Below, piece after piece: positions 16,885-25,413 of a stretch of 55,705 nucleotides of DNA. The stretch spans positions 1 to 55,705 of the forward strand of contig NZ_LIPN01000107.1 in assembly GCF_001418325.1 (NCBI RefSeq), in the 5' to 3' direction. The notes under the pieces were generated by a model. It was not told the DNA's origin and made no database searches. It saw nothing but the letters and a program-made list of their open reading frames with translations. A program made the position numbers and the translations under genes. The stretch comes from Streptomyces atriruber. GTDB taxonomy: Bacteria; Actinomycetota; Actinomycetes; Streptomycetales; Streptomycetaceae. The stretch's first letter is position 1, and each line of letters opens with the position of its first letter.

Positions 16885-17593
16885 GCCAGCCGTTGGCGCC
16901 GATCCCGGTTCCGAGGAGCAGACCGCGCAGGGTCTCGATGGCCGGTGTGAACGGTTGGTACTCGGCGACCGGCCGGAACCAGCCCGGCATCGCCTCGATC
17001 GGCACGAAGGCGCTGGAGAGGAACGGCAGGATGATCAGCGGCACCGCGTTGTTGCCGGCCGCCTCGGGGTTCGGGCTGATCATCCCCACGCCGACGGCGA
17101 TCCAGGTGAGCGCGAGGGCGACCAGCGAGAGGAGCCCGAACGCCGCCAGCCACTCCACGGCGGTGGCATCCGTGGACCGGAAACCGATGGCCACGGCGAC
17201 GGCTCCGACGAGGACCACACTGGCGACCGACTGCAGCACGCTGCTGACGACGTGCCCGACGAGCACGGAGCCGCGGTGGATCGCCATCGTGCGGAAGCGG
17301 GCGATGATGCCCTCGGTCATGTCCATGGAGACGGATACCGCGGTGCCGACGAGGGTGCCGCCGATGGTCATCAGCAGGATGCCCGGAACCAGATAGTCGA
17401 CGTACTCGGAGCGGTCGGCCCCGCCGCCGATGCCCGCGCTCATCACGTCGCCGAAGATGTAGACGAAGAGGAGGAGCAGGACGACCGGTGTCAGCAGAAC
17501 GTTCAAGGTGAGGGACGGATAGCGCCGCACGTGCAGGAGATTGCGGCGCAACATCGTGGACGAGTCGCGCAGGGCGAGGGACAGGGCGCTCAC
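16805..17593 (-). CDS. ABC-2 type export permease (DrrB-like)
   Basis: A 262-aa permease with six hydrophobic segments: about 28-48, 65-90, 110-135, 143-168, 172-192 and 237-257. It shows the ABC2 signature near FLSSAFVPIEAMPGWFRPVAEYQPFTPAIETLR, typical of daunorubicin-resistance DrrB-like exporters. GTG at 17593 overlaps the stop of the ATPase gene by 4 bp, so the pair is coupled. It probably forms the membrane half of a drug or lipid exporter with that ATPase. The 3' end overlaps the convergent SARP-like gene by 80 bp. Confidence 0.9.
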   Translation of the reverse strand: MSALSLALRDSSTMLRRNLLHVRRYPSLTLNVLLTPVVLLLLFVYIFGDVMSAGIGGGADRSEYVDYLVPGILLMTIGGTLVGTAVSVSMDMTEGIIARFRTMAIHRGSVLVGHVVSSVLQSVASVVLVGAVAVAIGFRSTDATAVEWLAAFGLLSLVALALTWIAVGVGMISPNPEAAGNNAVPLIILPFLSSAFVPIEAMPGWFRPVAEYQPFTPAIETLRGLLLGTGIGANGWLSVAWCLGLALFGYFWSASLFQRSPG

Positions 17594-18621
17594 CTGTGGG
17601 CCTCCCGGGACTGCGTCGTGTGCTGGTCGTCGCTGCCGGTCAGGGCGAAGAACACGTCGTCCAGGTCGGGGGTGTGCACGGTCAGTTCGGCCGCCTCGAC
17701 GCCCGCCGAATCCAGCCGGTGGAGGAGGGAGCGCAGTTCGCGCTGGCTGCCGTCGCCGGGAACCCGCAGTGACAGCGCCTCGTCGTCGGTGCCGGCCTCC
17801 CGCAGTGCCGCGGCAGCGGCCCGGTACGCGACCGGGTCGTCGAACCGCACCCGCACGTGCCCGCCGGGCACCAGCCGCTTCAACTCGTCGGGGCTCCCCT
17901 CGGCGGCGATCCTGCCGCCGCTCAACACGGCGATGTGATCGGAGAGTTGGTCGGCCTCCTCCAGGTACTGGGTGGTGAGGAAGACGGTGACGCCCTCGGC
18001 CACCAACTCCCGCACGGCTTCCCACATGTTGTGGCGGGAGCGGGGATCGAGGCCGGTGGTCGGCTCGTCGAGAAAGATGATCCGCGGCCTGCCGATCAGG
18101 GTCATGGCGATGTCGAGCCGACGCCGCATGCCGCCGGAGTAGCCGAGGGCGGTCTTCTTGGCCGCCTCCACCAGATCGAAGCGCTCCAGCAACGCGGCGG
18201 CGGCCCGACGGCCCTCCTGGCGGGGAAGGTGCTGCAGGTCCGCCATGAGCAGCATGTTCTCCTCACCGGTGAGGAGGCTGTCGATCGCACTGAACTGTCC
18301 GGTGACACCGATCGCGGCACGCACCGCCTGTGGATCGGCGGCGAGGTCGAATCCGCCGACACGCACCTCGCCGGAGGCCGGATCGGGGGAGACGAGGGTG
18401 GAGAGGATCTTGACGGCGGTGGTCTTCCCGGCCCCGTTCGGACCGAGCAGGGAGAAGACGCTTCCGCCCGGCACGGCGAGATCGATGCCGTCGAGGGCGG
18501 TCTTGTCGCCATAGGTCTTGCGCAGCCCGTGCGCGGCGATGGCCATGGCGGGTGAGGGCGCGGGCGAACCGGTGGATGCGGTGGTGGCGGTTGTTGTCCC
18601 CGCCGTGCTTCTTGTCGTCAT
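17590..18621 (-). CDS. ABC transporter ATP-binding protein (DrrA-like)
   Basis: A 343-aa nucleotide-binding subunit. Walker A is GPNGAGKTT (60-68), the Q-loop is in GVTGQFSAID, the signature is YSGGMRRRLD (about 159), Walker B is RIIFLDEPTTGLDP, and the switch region is TTQYLEEADQLSD. The C-terminal domain, HTPDLDDVFFALTG, is that of the daunorubicin exporter DrrA family. The first 25 residues are Thr/Ser/Pro-rich and the start at 18621 lacks a clear ribosome site, so Met26 (18546) is an alternative start. It is cotranscribed with the permease. Confidence 0.92.
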   Translation of the reverse strand: MTTRSTAGTTTATTASTGSPAPSPAMAIAAHGLRKTYGDKTALDGIDLAVPGGSVFSLLGPNGAGKTTAVKILSTLVSPDPASGEVRVGGFDLAADPQAVRAAIGVTGQFSAIDSLLTGEENMLLMADLQHLPRQEGRRAAAALLERFDLVEAAKKTALGYSGGMRRRLDIAMTLIGRPRIIFLDEPTTGLDPRSRHNMWEAVRELVAEGVTVFLTTQYLEEADQLSDHIAVLSGGRIAAEGSPDELKRLVPGGHVRVRFDDPVAYRAAAAALREAGTDDEALSLRVPGDGSQRELRSLLHRLDSAGVEAAELTVHTPDLDDVFFALTGSDDQHTTQSREAHR

Positions 18622-18696
18622 GCGACAGAGGGTGGGGCGGGACGCTTTCAGCGCGGTCTCACGGTGGTTTCAGGCTGAAGGGCGCGCGTTGCGCGT

Positions 18697-18764
18697 CCGA
18701 CGGGTGGGGCGGCCTCACCTGGCGGGAGGGGCGCGCCAGGGAGCTTCGCGGCCCCACCCGTCGG
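18697..18764 (-). terminator. Long hairpin between marR and the ABC operon
   Basis: A perfect 14-bp outer stem (18697-18710 with 18751-18764, sequence CCGACGGGTGGGGC) encloses an inner 7-bp stem (CCTGGCG 18718-18724 with CGCCAGG 18734-18740). It lies about 330 bp past the marR stop and 76 bp before the ABC ATPase start. It may stop marR transcripts, or act as a leader structure for the ABC operon. Confidence 0.45.
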
Positions 18765-18966
18765 GACGGCTCCCGGTGGCGGGCAGGTGGCCGGATCTCT
18801 CCCGCGTCGGCTGCCTGCCGGTTGGTGAGTACACCGGGACCTGTGGTGGTGGTTGGGGTTGCGAGTCGGGACGGTGAGCCATGGTCGGCAGGGCAGAAAG
18901 ACCGGTCTGTCTCGTGCGTCTCCTCCTCGACGATGGCAGCGGGCGGCGACTCTGTCCAGGGCTATT

Positions 18967-19026
18967 CTGGACGGCGCTGGACGGCGCTGGACGGCGCTGG
19001 ACGGCGCTGGACGGCGCTGGACGGCG
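18967..19026. repeat. Six tandem copies of a 10-bp unit
   Basis: CTGGACGGCG is repeated six times without mismatch (18967-19026), just past the 3' end of marR. Copies are identical, so it is a young or actively slipping microsatellite-like array. No gene reads it convincingly. Confidence 0.9.
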
Positions 19027-19097
19027 AGTCGTCGCCGTCGGCCGACCGACTCGGGCCTCGCTGACGGATGGGGAGCGGGCGGCGGACGCTGAGCCGC

Positions 19098-19544
19098 TCA
19101 GTCGCGCGGCCAGGGGCGGCCGTCGAGGCGTTCGATGTCACGGTTGAGACGGCCGAGGCAGTCCGCGAGCTGAGTCGCTTCCTCGGGCGTCCAGTCGGCG
19201 AGGAGTTTCCCCAGGCCCGTGAGGTTCTCGGACCGGTCGTTGGCCAGGCGCCGCTCGCCCTCCTCGGTGATGGCGAACTTGCGGGCGATGCCGCCGTCGG
19301 GGTCGGGAATGCGCTCGACGACACCGGCGCGCAGCATCGCGGCGGTCTGCCGGTTCAGGGTGGAGGTGTCCAGGCCGAACGCGTCCCTCAACTGGCCGAT
19401 GGACATGGGCCCTTCGGCCAGGATGCGGCTGAGAAGGATGTAGGCGCTGCGATCGAGGCGTTCGCCGCCGCGCGAGGTGAGCAGGCTCATGTGGCGGCCG
19501 AGGAGCATGGTCTCGAACTCGATCTGATCCAGCGGCTTGTCCAT
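19098..19544 (-). CDS. MarR-family transcriptional regulator
   Basis: A 148-aa winged-helix protein. The recognition region is SIGQLRDAFGLDTSTLNRQTAAMLRAGVVERIPD (about 49-82), and the wing is DPDGGIARKFAITEEGERR. ATG at 19544 follows GAAGGGAAG, and the product has the usual MarR length. It is divergent from a DHA2 exporter, with a four-copy TGCA-N3-TGCA array between them (19643-19714). It is therefore very likely the repressor of that exporter and of itself. Inducer unknown. Confidence 0.92.
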   Translation of the reverse strand: MDKPLDQIEFETMLLGRHMSLLTSRGGERLDRSAYILLSRILAEGPMSIGQLRDAFGLDTSTLNRQTAAMLRAGVVERIPDPDGGIARKFAITEEGERRLANDRSENLTGLGKLLADWTPEEATQLADCLGRLNRDIERLDGRPWPRD

Positions 19545-19642
19545 GTGAGCTTCCCTTCGGCTCCCCTTCGGCTTGCCTCCCGGTCGGGACGGGCCGGGAC
19601 GGTCCAGGCGGCCGCCCTGGAGTAGATATATCACGGATTGTA

Positions 19643-19714
19643 TGCATGTTGCACATGGGATGCATGGTGCACGTCTCATGCACCATGCACATCTCGTGTA
19701 CGGTGCACAACGAT
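19643..19714. promoter_or_regulatory. Four-copy 18-bp operator array (probable MarR sites)
   Basis: Four units start at 19643, 19661, 19679 and 19697, exactly 18 bp apart. Each begins with TGCA-N3-TGCA (TGCATGTTGCA, TGCATGGTGCA, TGCACCATGCA, TGTACGGTGCA). The two middle units are exact reverse complements over 11 bp. The array lies in the 213-bp gap between the divergent marR and DHA2 MFS genes, where a repressor would bind. Confidence 0.75.
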
Positions 19715-19757
19715 CCCGTGGTGTCGTGCCACGGCATGGCAGCAACAGGGAGCACCC

Positions 19758-21227
19758 GTGGACAGTGCACAACCAGCGACCCGGCCGGGAGCCGTCATCG
19801 GCATCCTCGCCTTCGGTGGCATCGTGGCGGCGATCACGCAGACCTTGGTCGTGCCGCTGATCGCGGAACTTCCCGACCTGCTCGACACCTCCCCGTCCAA
19901 CGCCTCGTGGGTCATCACGGCCCCCCTGCTGGCCGCCGCCGTGGCCACGCCCGTCGCCGGGCGCCTCGGTGACATGTTCGGCAAGCGCCGCATGCTGCTC
20001 GCATCCCTGATGCCCCTGCTCGTGGGCTCAGTGGTGTGCGCCGTGTCCTCGTCCGTGGTCCCGATGATCGCCGGGCGCGGACTGCAGGGCATGGGCATGG
20101 GTGTCGTACCGCTCGGCATCAGCCTGCTGCGCGACATCGTGCCCGCGGAGCGTCTCGGCTCGGCCATCGCCATCATGAGCGCGTCCATGGGCGTGGGCGG
20201 CGCGCTCGGTCTTCCGCTCGCGGCCGCCATCGCCGAGAACGCCAGCTGGCGTGTGCTGTTCTGGGTCGTCGCCGCGCTGGCCCTCGCCGTCGGCGCCCTG
20301 ATCGTCACCCTCGTGCCCGAGGACCGGGAGGACACGGCGCGCGGCGGCTTCGACGGGCTCGGTGCCGTCGGCCTGGGAGCCGGACTGGTCTGCCTGCTGC
20401 TCGGTGTCTCCAAGGGCGCCGACTGGGGCTGGGGGAGCGCCACCACGCTGGGCCTTTTCGCCGGCGCCGTCGTCACGCTGCTGGCCTGGGCCTGGTGGGA
20501 ACTGCGCCTGAGCGACCCCCTGGTCGACCTGCGGGTGACCGCCCGGCCCCAGGTACTGATGACGAACGCCGCCTCGGTCCTGGTCGGATTCTCCATGTAC
20601 GCCCAGTCGTTGGTCGTACCGCAGCTGCTCCAGCTCCCCGAAGCCACCGGCTACGGCCTGGGCCAGTCGATGGTCGCCATGGGCCTGTGGATGGCACCGG
20701 CCGGTCTGATGATGATGGCCATGTCGCCCCTGGGCGCCAAGCTGTCCGCCGCCCGCGGCCCCAAGGTCACCCTCGCCGTGGGCAGTCTCGTCATCGCCGC
20801 GGGCTACGGCCTCGGCCTGCCCCTGATCAGCTCCGGTTCCACCTGGAGCCTGCTGATCGTGACGATCGTCTGCAACACGGGCGTCGGCTTCGCCTACGGT
20901 GCGATGCCCGCCCTCATCATGGGCGCCGTGCCCCCTTCGGAGACCGCGTCGGCCAACAGCTTCAACACCCTGATGCGTTCGATCGGCAGCTCGGTCTCCG
21001 CAGCCGTCATCGGCGTCGTCCTGGCGCAGCTGACCACGGACTTCGGGGGCTACGCCCTGCCCTCCGAGAACGGCTTCCGCGTCGCCTTGGCGATCGGCTG
21101 CGGAGTGGCTCTGACGGCCGCGATCGTCGCCTCGCTGATCCCCGTACGTCAGTCAGTCGGCCGAGCCGAACCCGCCGCGGTCCAGGCTGCCGCCACGGCC
21201 GCCGAGGCGCCGGGGACGAAGGCCTGA
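19758..21227 (+). CDS. DHA2-family MFS exporter
   Basis: A 489-aa, 14-TM drug:H+ antiporter. Signatures are PSNASWVITAPLLAAAVATPVAGRLGDMFGKRRML (helix 2 and motif A), GRGLQGMGMGVVPLGISLLRD (helix 4) and SMGVGGALGLPLAAAIAENASWRVLFWV (motif C and following). GTG at 19758 is preceded by GGGAG at a good distance; the frame stays open upstream, but that stretch is the operator array. It is divergent from marR and probably induced when the repressor binds a toxic ligand. Exact substrate unknown. Confidence 0.92.
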   Translation: MDSAQPATRPGAVIGILAFGGIVAAITQTLVVPLIAELPDLLDTSPSNASWVITAPLLAAAVATPVAGRLGDMFGKRRMLLASLMPLLVGSVVCAVSSSVVPMIAGRGLQGMGMGVVPLGISLLRDIVPAERLGSAIAIMSASMGVGGALGLPLAAAIAENASWRVLFWVVAALALAVGALIVTLVPEDREDTARGGFDGLGAVGLGAGLVCLLLGVSKGADWGWGSATTLGLFAGAVVTLLAWAWWELRLSDPLVDLRVTARPQVLMTNAASVLVGFSMYAQSLVVPQLLQLPEATGYGLGQSMVAMGLWMAPAGLMMMAMSPLGAKLSAARGPKVTLAVGSLVIAAGYGLGLPLISSGSTWSLLIVTIVCNTGVGFAYGAMPALIMGAVPPSETASANSFNTLMRSIGSSVSAAVIGVVLAQLTTDFGGYALPSENGFRVALAIGCGVALTAAIVASLIPVRQSVGRAEPAAVQAAATAAEAPGTKA

Positions 21228-21391
21228 TCGGCGCCTGATTCAGCTCTGCTCCGTGGCTTGACCTGGGGCTTTGCCCGGCGCGCCGGAGAGCGGGGTGGGG
21301 TGGCCCGTTCGGCGTGACGGCGGAGGGTCTTTCGGCCACAGACGGGCGAGGGGGGTGGTGCGCGATCATCCCCGGGGGTAGGCCTTCGATC

Positions 21392-22447
21392 ATGTTGCTG
21401 AACGGACCCTCCACTTCCGCTGCCGACACGGATTCCGCCACCGGCAGGCGCGCCCCGGCCGTCGCGATGCTGCGCCTGCTCGGCGGATTCCAGGTATCCC
21501 AGGCCCTCTACGTGGTCGCCCGCGCGGGCGTGGCCGACCAACTGGCCGACGGCCCCAGGCCGGTCGCCGAGGTGGCCGCGGCCGCCGGTGTCCGCCCCGA
21601 CCTGTTGCGGCGGCTGGTACGCACGCTCGCCGCCGAGCAGGTCTTCGCGTTCGACGCGGCCCAGGACACCGTCGGCCTCGGCCCCCTGGGACACACCCTG
21701 TGCACCGACGCGGCCGATTCGCTGCGCGATGTCGCCCTCATGTGGATGGACACCCACTACGGGCCCTTCGCCGGCCTCTGGTCCACCCTGCACGACGGAG
21801 TGCCCGCCGCCGAACGGGAGTTCGGCAAGCCGCTCTTCGACTGGCTCGCGGAGGAGCAGGACAGGCTCGACGGCTTCACTGCCGCCATGGGCAACCTGCT
21901 CGCGCTCCGGCAGGACGCCCTCGACAGCCTCGACCTGCGCAAGGTGCACCACCTGGTCGACATCGGCGGCGCCGACGGCACGGCGCTCGCCGAGCTCGCC
22001 CGGCGGCACGAGTGGCTGTGGGGCACCGTCTTCGACCTGCCGCACGTCGTGACCGCCGCCGCGCCCGTGCTGCGCGAGGCCGGGGTGTCCGACCGGATCG
22101 GCACCTGGGGCGGCGACTTCTTCGAGAGCGTGCCGCCGGGCGCGGACGCGTATCTGGCCTGCTTCATCCTCCACGACTGGAACGACGAGCAGTGCGCCAC
22201 CCTGCTGGACCGCGTACATGAGGCCGCCGGAACCGGGGCCCGCCTCTTCCTCGTGGAAACCGTCCTGGACGAGGGAGCGGCCCCGGAGGTCGCGACGCTG
22301 CTCGACCTCACGATGATGGGCATGCTGGAAGGACGGGAACGCAGTCGTGCCGACTGGCAGTCCCTGCTGACGGGTTCGGGCTTCCGCCTCGACCGCGTGG
22401 TGCAGACGGGCGGCCCCATGTGCGTGCTCGAGGCGACCGCCGTGTAG
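21392..22447 (+). CDS. SAM-dependent O-methyltransferase (methyltransf_2 type)
   Basis: A 351-aa protein of the plant COMT/actinobacterial antibiotic O-methyltransferase family. The N-terminal dimerisation helix is MLRLLGGFQVSQALYVVARAGVADQLADGPRPVAEVAAAAG in outline. SAM motif I is LVDIGGADGTALAELA, and the conserved catalytic helix contains CFILHDWNDEQCATLLDRV, with the family's HDW. It would methylate a hydroxyl of a small aromatic or polyketide. ATG 21392 is chosen by homology; the ribosome site is weak and an in-frame GTG lies at 21314. It is 164 bp after the exporter gene and could share its transcript, consistent with a small metabolite pathway. Confidence 0.88.
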   Translation: MLLNGPSTSAADTDSATGRRAPAVAMLRLLGGFQVSQALYVVARAGVADQLADGPRPVAEVAAAAGVRPDLLRRLVRTLAAEQVFAFDAAQDTVGLGPLGHTLCTDAADSLRDVALMWMDTHYGPFAGLWSTLHDGVPAAEREFGKPLFDWLAEEQDRLDGFTAAMGNLLALRQDALDSLDLRKVHHLVDIGGADGTALAELARRHEWLWGTVFDLPHVVTAAAPVLREAGVSDRIGTWGGDFFESVPPGADAYLACFILHDWNDEQCATLLDRVHEAAGTGARLFLVETVLDEGAAPEVATLLDLTMMGMLEGRERSRADWQSLLTGSGFRLDRVVQTGGPMCVLEATAV

Positions 22448-22665
22448 CGACGGCCGCGCGCCGCCTCGCGTCCGCTCGTTTCTTCCCGCGCCTTCGGCCC
22501 GCCTTCTACAGTGGGGCCCAGTGGCAGCAAGGCTTCTCCGAGGGCTTTACGAGAGCCTTTCGAGTGCTTCTCCCGAGGGCTTCTCCGGTGGGGGTGGGAG
22601 ATGAATCTGGGCGGTGTCGGGGGCCGGGCCGGTCGCGACGTGTTCCACACGCTGTCCGGCCCCGC

Positions 22666-25395
22666 ATGACCAGTGCTGAGGGCCCGCCGCCCCAGCGGGT
22701 ACGGCAAGAGGCCGCGGCGGACGGCTCGGGGGAGGCCTACCAGGCGGGCCGGGACCTCCACAGGACCACGCACGTGCACGAGGCGCCCGCCCCGGTGCGG
22801 CCCACGGTCATCCGCGGACTCCGCAGGGACACCCTTTACTTCACGGGACGTGACGAAGAGCTGCGGCTGCTGTTGGGCGCGATCGCGTCGGGCGAGGTAC
22901 GGATCCACACCATCAACGGAATGCCCGGCGTGGGCAAAACGGCTCTCGTCACCAGGGCCGCGCACCTCCTCGCTGGTCAATTTCCCGACGGCCAGTTCTT
23001 CGTCGACCTGCGCGCACATGCGCAGGGGCAGGCCCCTGCGGACCCGGTGGACGTGCTCGCGACGCTTCTCGCGGGGCTCGGCATGGACCCGCGCAGTCTG
23101 CCCACCTCCTTGGACGGCCGGAGCGGCCTGTGGCGCGATCAACTCGCGGGCCGCCGTGTCCTGCTCGTGCTGGATGACGCCGCCGACAGCGACCAGATCG
23201 AGTCGCTGCTGCCCGGCGGACCGAGTTGTCTCACGTTGGTGACCAGCCGCAGCCGGTTGGTCGACCTCGACGGTGGTAAACCGTGGTCCCTCGGCACGCT
23301 GCCCCACGACGAGGCCATGACGCTCTTCGGCCGCCTGGCACACCGCGGCACGCGCGGCGCTCCGCACGACGCCGCCGCCGACCATGCGGTCGGCATCGGT
23401 GAGGGCGACACCGAGGTGCTCGACAACATCGTGGAGCTCTGCGGCCGGCTGCCGCTGGCGATCGTGCTGCTCGCCGGACGCCTCTCCCACCGCCCCACCT
23501 GGACCTTGGCGGACCTCGCAGCCGACTTCACCGCCACCACGGACCGGCTCGACCATCTGGTCGCCCGCAAGCGCGCGGTCAGCGCCGCCTTCGCGCTCTC
23601 CTACCAGGACCTGCCGCCCGGTCGACGCCGGCTCTTCCGGAGACTGGGCCTGCACCCCGGACCCGACATCGACCTGCGCGCCGCAGCCGCGCTGGACGGC
23701 ATCTCGGACGCCGAGGCACGCGACGGACTGGAGGCGCTTTACACGGATCACCTGCTGGAGGAGATGGCGCCCCGTCGGTACAGCCTCCACGGCCTGCTCC
23801 GGGAGTTCGCCGCCCATCGCAGCGCCTGCGAAGAGACCGCCGACGACTGCGATCGCGCGCTCGGACGCCTCGTGGAGTACTACCGGAGCACCGCCGAGCA
23901 GGCCGAGAGGGTCATTTGGGCGCGCGGACCCGTATGTCCCGGGCTGCCCGACGCGGGCAGCGCCCTGAACTGGCTGCGGACCGAGCGGGCCAACGTACTG
24001 GCCTGTCTCGACCACGCGGCCGACCACGAGCAGCGGGAGCAGGTCGTCGGTCTCACCGCCGCCCTGGCTCCGTTCCTGCTCCGCGAGGGCCCCTGGTCCC
24101 AAGCCGTGGCGCTCCACGAGCGGGCGGTCGCGGCGGCCCGCGCCACCGGGGACCCGCACAGCGAGGCCCACGCCCTTGTCGAACTGGGCTTCATCCGATA
24201 CGCGACAGGCGACTTCGCTGTCTCGACCGACTTCCACGAGCGTGCGCTGGCCCTGTTCGAGGAACTCGGTGACCGTTCTGGGCAGGCGCAGGCTCTCCAC
24301 GGTCTCGGCCGCGTGCGCGCCACGGCCGACGACTACGCGGCGGCGAGCGGCTTCCACGCGCGCGCACTGGCTCTCTTCCAAGAGCTGGGTGACCGCCACG
24401 GCCAGGCCAATGCGCTCCATGGCCTGGGCCGAGTCCGGTACATGACCGCGGACTACACCGCTTCCACCGAACTGAGCGGGCGTGCCCTGGCCCTCTTCGA
24501 CGCGGTCGGCGACCGCTGCGGTCAGGGCAGCACGCTCCTGTGCCTCGGCTTCGTCCGCTACCTGACGGGAGAGTACGAGGCGGCGACCGGCTTCCAGGAG
24601 CGAGCGCTCGCCCTTTTCGAAGAACTGGGCGACCGGCACGGACAGGCCAACGCGCTCCAGGACCTGGGGCGTGTCCGCTTCGTGATGGGGGATTACGTGG
24701 CGGCCGCGGCACTCCACGAGCGTGCGCTGGAGCTCTTCGAGGAGCTGGGGGACCGGCACGGCCGGGCGAACGGGCTGAACAACCTGGGGCGCGCCCGTTT
24801 CGTGATGGGGGATTACGTGGCGGCCGCGGCACTCCACGAGCGTGCGCTGGAGCTCTTCGTGCAGCTGGGGGACCGGCACGGCCGGGCGAACGGGCTGAAC
24901 AACCTGGGGCGTGTCCGCTACGCGGCAGGTGACAACGAGGGAGCCGCCGACCTCCACCGGCAGGCACTGGAGTTGTTTGAGGAGATCGGCTCCCCTCACG
25001 GCCGGTGCAACGCTCTCCACGACCTGGGGCGCACGCACTACTCAGCCGGTGCGTACGCGACCGCCGCCGACCTCTACGAACAGGCACTGCACCTCTTCCA
25101 GCAGGTCGGCGACCCCCAGGGCGAGGCGGAGGTCTGGAACAGCGTCGGTGCCCTCCGCACCGCGGCGACCGGTGCCGCGGAGAGTCTCACCGCCTACCGC
25201 AAGGCCCTCGAACTCGCCCGCCTGGTGGGCAGCCCGCTCGACGAAGCCACCGCACTGGAGGGAGCGGCGCGCAGTCAACTCCTCACGGGCGACGCGGAGG
25301 CCGCGATGGCCGACCTGCGGCAGGCGGCCCGCCTCTACGACCGCATCGGCGCCAAAGCCGCCACGACCGAGGGCCGCCGTACCGCACGGGACTGA
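22666..25395 (+). CDS. NB-ARC / TPR (STAND-class) protein
   Basis: A 909-aa signal-transduction ATPase. The N-terminus has YQAGRDLHRTTHVH (25-38), like the QAGRD segment seen in Streptomyces proteins of this class. An NB-ARC ATPase follows, with Walker A GMPGVGKTAL and Walker B VLLVLDDAAD. About ten 40-residue TPR units follow from about residue 506, each encoded by exactly 120 bp. Consensus: LGRVRY..GDY.AA..LHERALELFEELGDRHGQANALH. Two neighbouring units are nearly identical in DNA (see repeat). There is no DNA-binding domain at the N-terminus, unlike the SARP-like gene. These proteins often act as ligand-gated scaffolds in regulation or defence; the effector is not visible here. Confidence 0.9.
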   Translation: MTSAEGPPPQRVRQEAAADGSGEAYQAGRDLHRTTHVHEAPAPVRPTVIRGLRRDTLYFTGRDEELRLLLGAIASGEVRIHTINGMPGVGKTALVTRAAHLLAGQFPDGQFFVDLRAHAQGQAPADPVDVLATLLAGLGMDPRSLPTSLDGRSGLWRDQLAGRRVLLVLDDAADSDQIESLLPGGPSCLTLVTSRSRLVDLDGGKPWSLGTLPHDEAMTLFGRLAHRGTRGAPHDAAADHAVGIGEGDTEVLDNIVELCGRLPLAIVLLAGRLSHRPTWTLADLAADFTATTDRLDHLVARKRAVSAAFALSYQDLPPGRRRLFRRLGLHPGPDIDLRAAAALDGISDAEARDGLEALYTDHLLEEMAPRRYSLHGLLREFAAHRSACEETADDCDRALGRLVEYYRSTAEQAERVIWARGPVCPGLPDAGSALNWLRTERANVLACLDHAADHEQREQVVGLTAALAPFLLREGPWSQAVALHERAVAAARATGDPHSEAHALVELGFIRYATGDFAVSTDFHERALALFEELGDRSGQAQALHGLGRVRATADDYAAASGFHARALALFQELGDRHGQANALHGLGRVRYMTADYTASTELSGRALALFDAVGDRCGQGSTLLCLGFVRYLTGEYEAATGFQERALALFEELGDRHGQANALQDLGRVRFVMGDYVAAAALHERALELFEELGDRHGRANGLNNLGRARFVMGDYVAAAALHERALELFVQLGDRHGRANGLNNLGRVRYAAGDNEGAADLHRQALELFEEIGSPHGRCNALHDLGRTHYSAGAYATAADLYEQALHLFQQVGDPQGEAEVWNSVGALRTAATGAAESLTAYRKALELARLVGSPLDEATALEGAARSQLLTGDAEAAMADLRQAARLYDRIGAKAATTEGRRTARD
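24661..24900 (+). repeat. Recent 120-bp in-frame duplication in the TPR array
   Basis: Bases 24661-24780 and 24781-24900 differ at only 6 of 120 positions, whereas other units in the array have diverged widely. Each encodes one TPR unit (LGR.RFVMGDYVAAAALHERALELF). This is a young duplication adding one repeat to the ligand-binding superhelix. Confidence 0.9.
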
Positions 25396-25413
25396 CGGCC
25401 TCGTTCCAGTACC

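Larger units (their letters stand above)
18622..19097. other. Non-coding gap with hairpin and tandem repeat
   Basis: A 476-bp stretch between the ABC operon start and the marR stop. It holds a long hairpin (18697-18764) and a six-copy 10-bp tandem repeat (18967-19026). No gene with credible codon use or ribosome site was seen. Confidence 0.6.

Noticed and set aside
18967..19026. CRISPR array
   Set aside because: Uninterrupted 10-bp tandem units without spacers.
19646..19715. Small Cys/His-repeat peptide encoded by the 18-bp repeats
   Set aside because: All frames give six-residue repeats simply because the DNA repeats every 18 bp; no ribosome site, and the position between divergent genes fits operators better.
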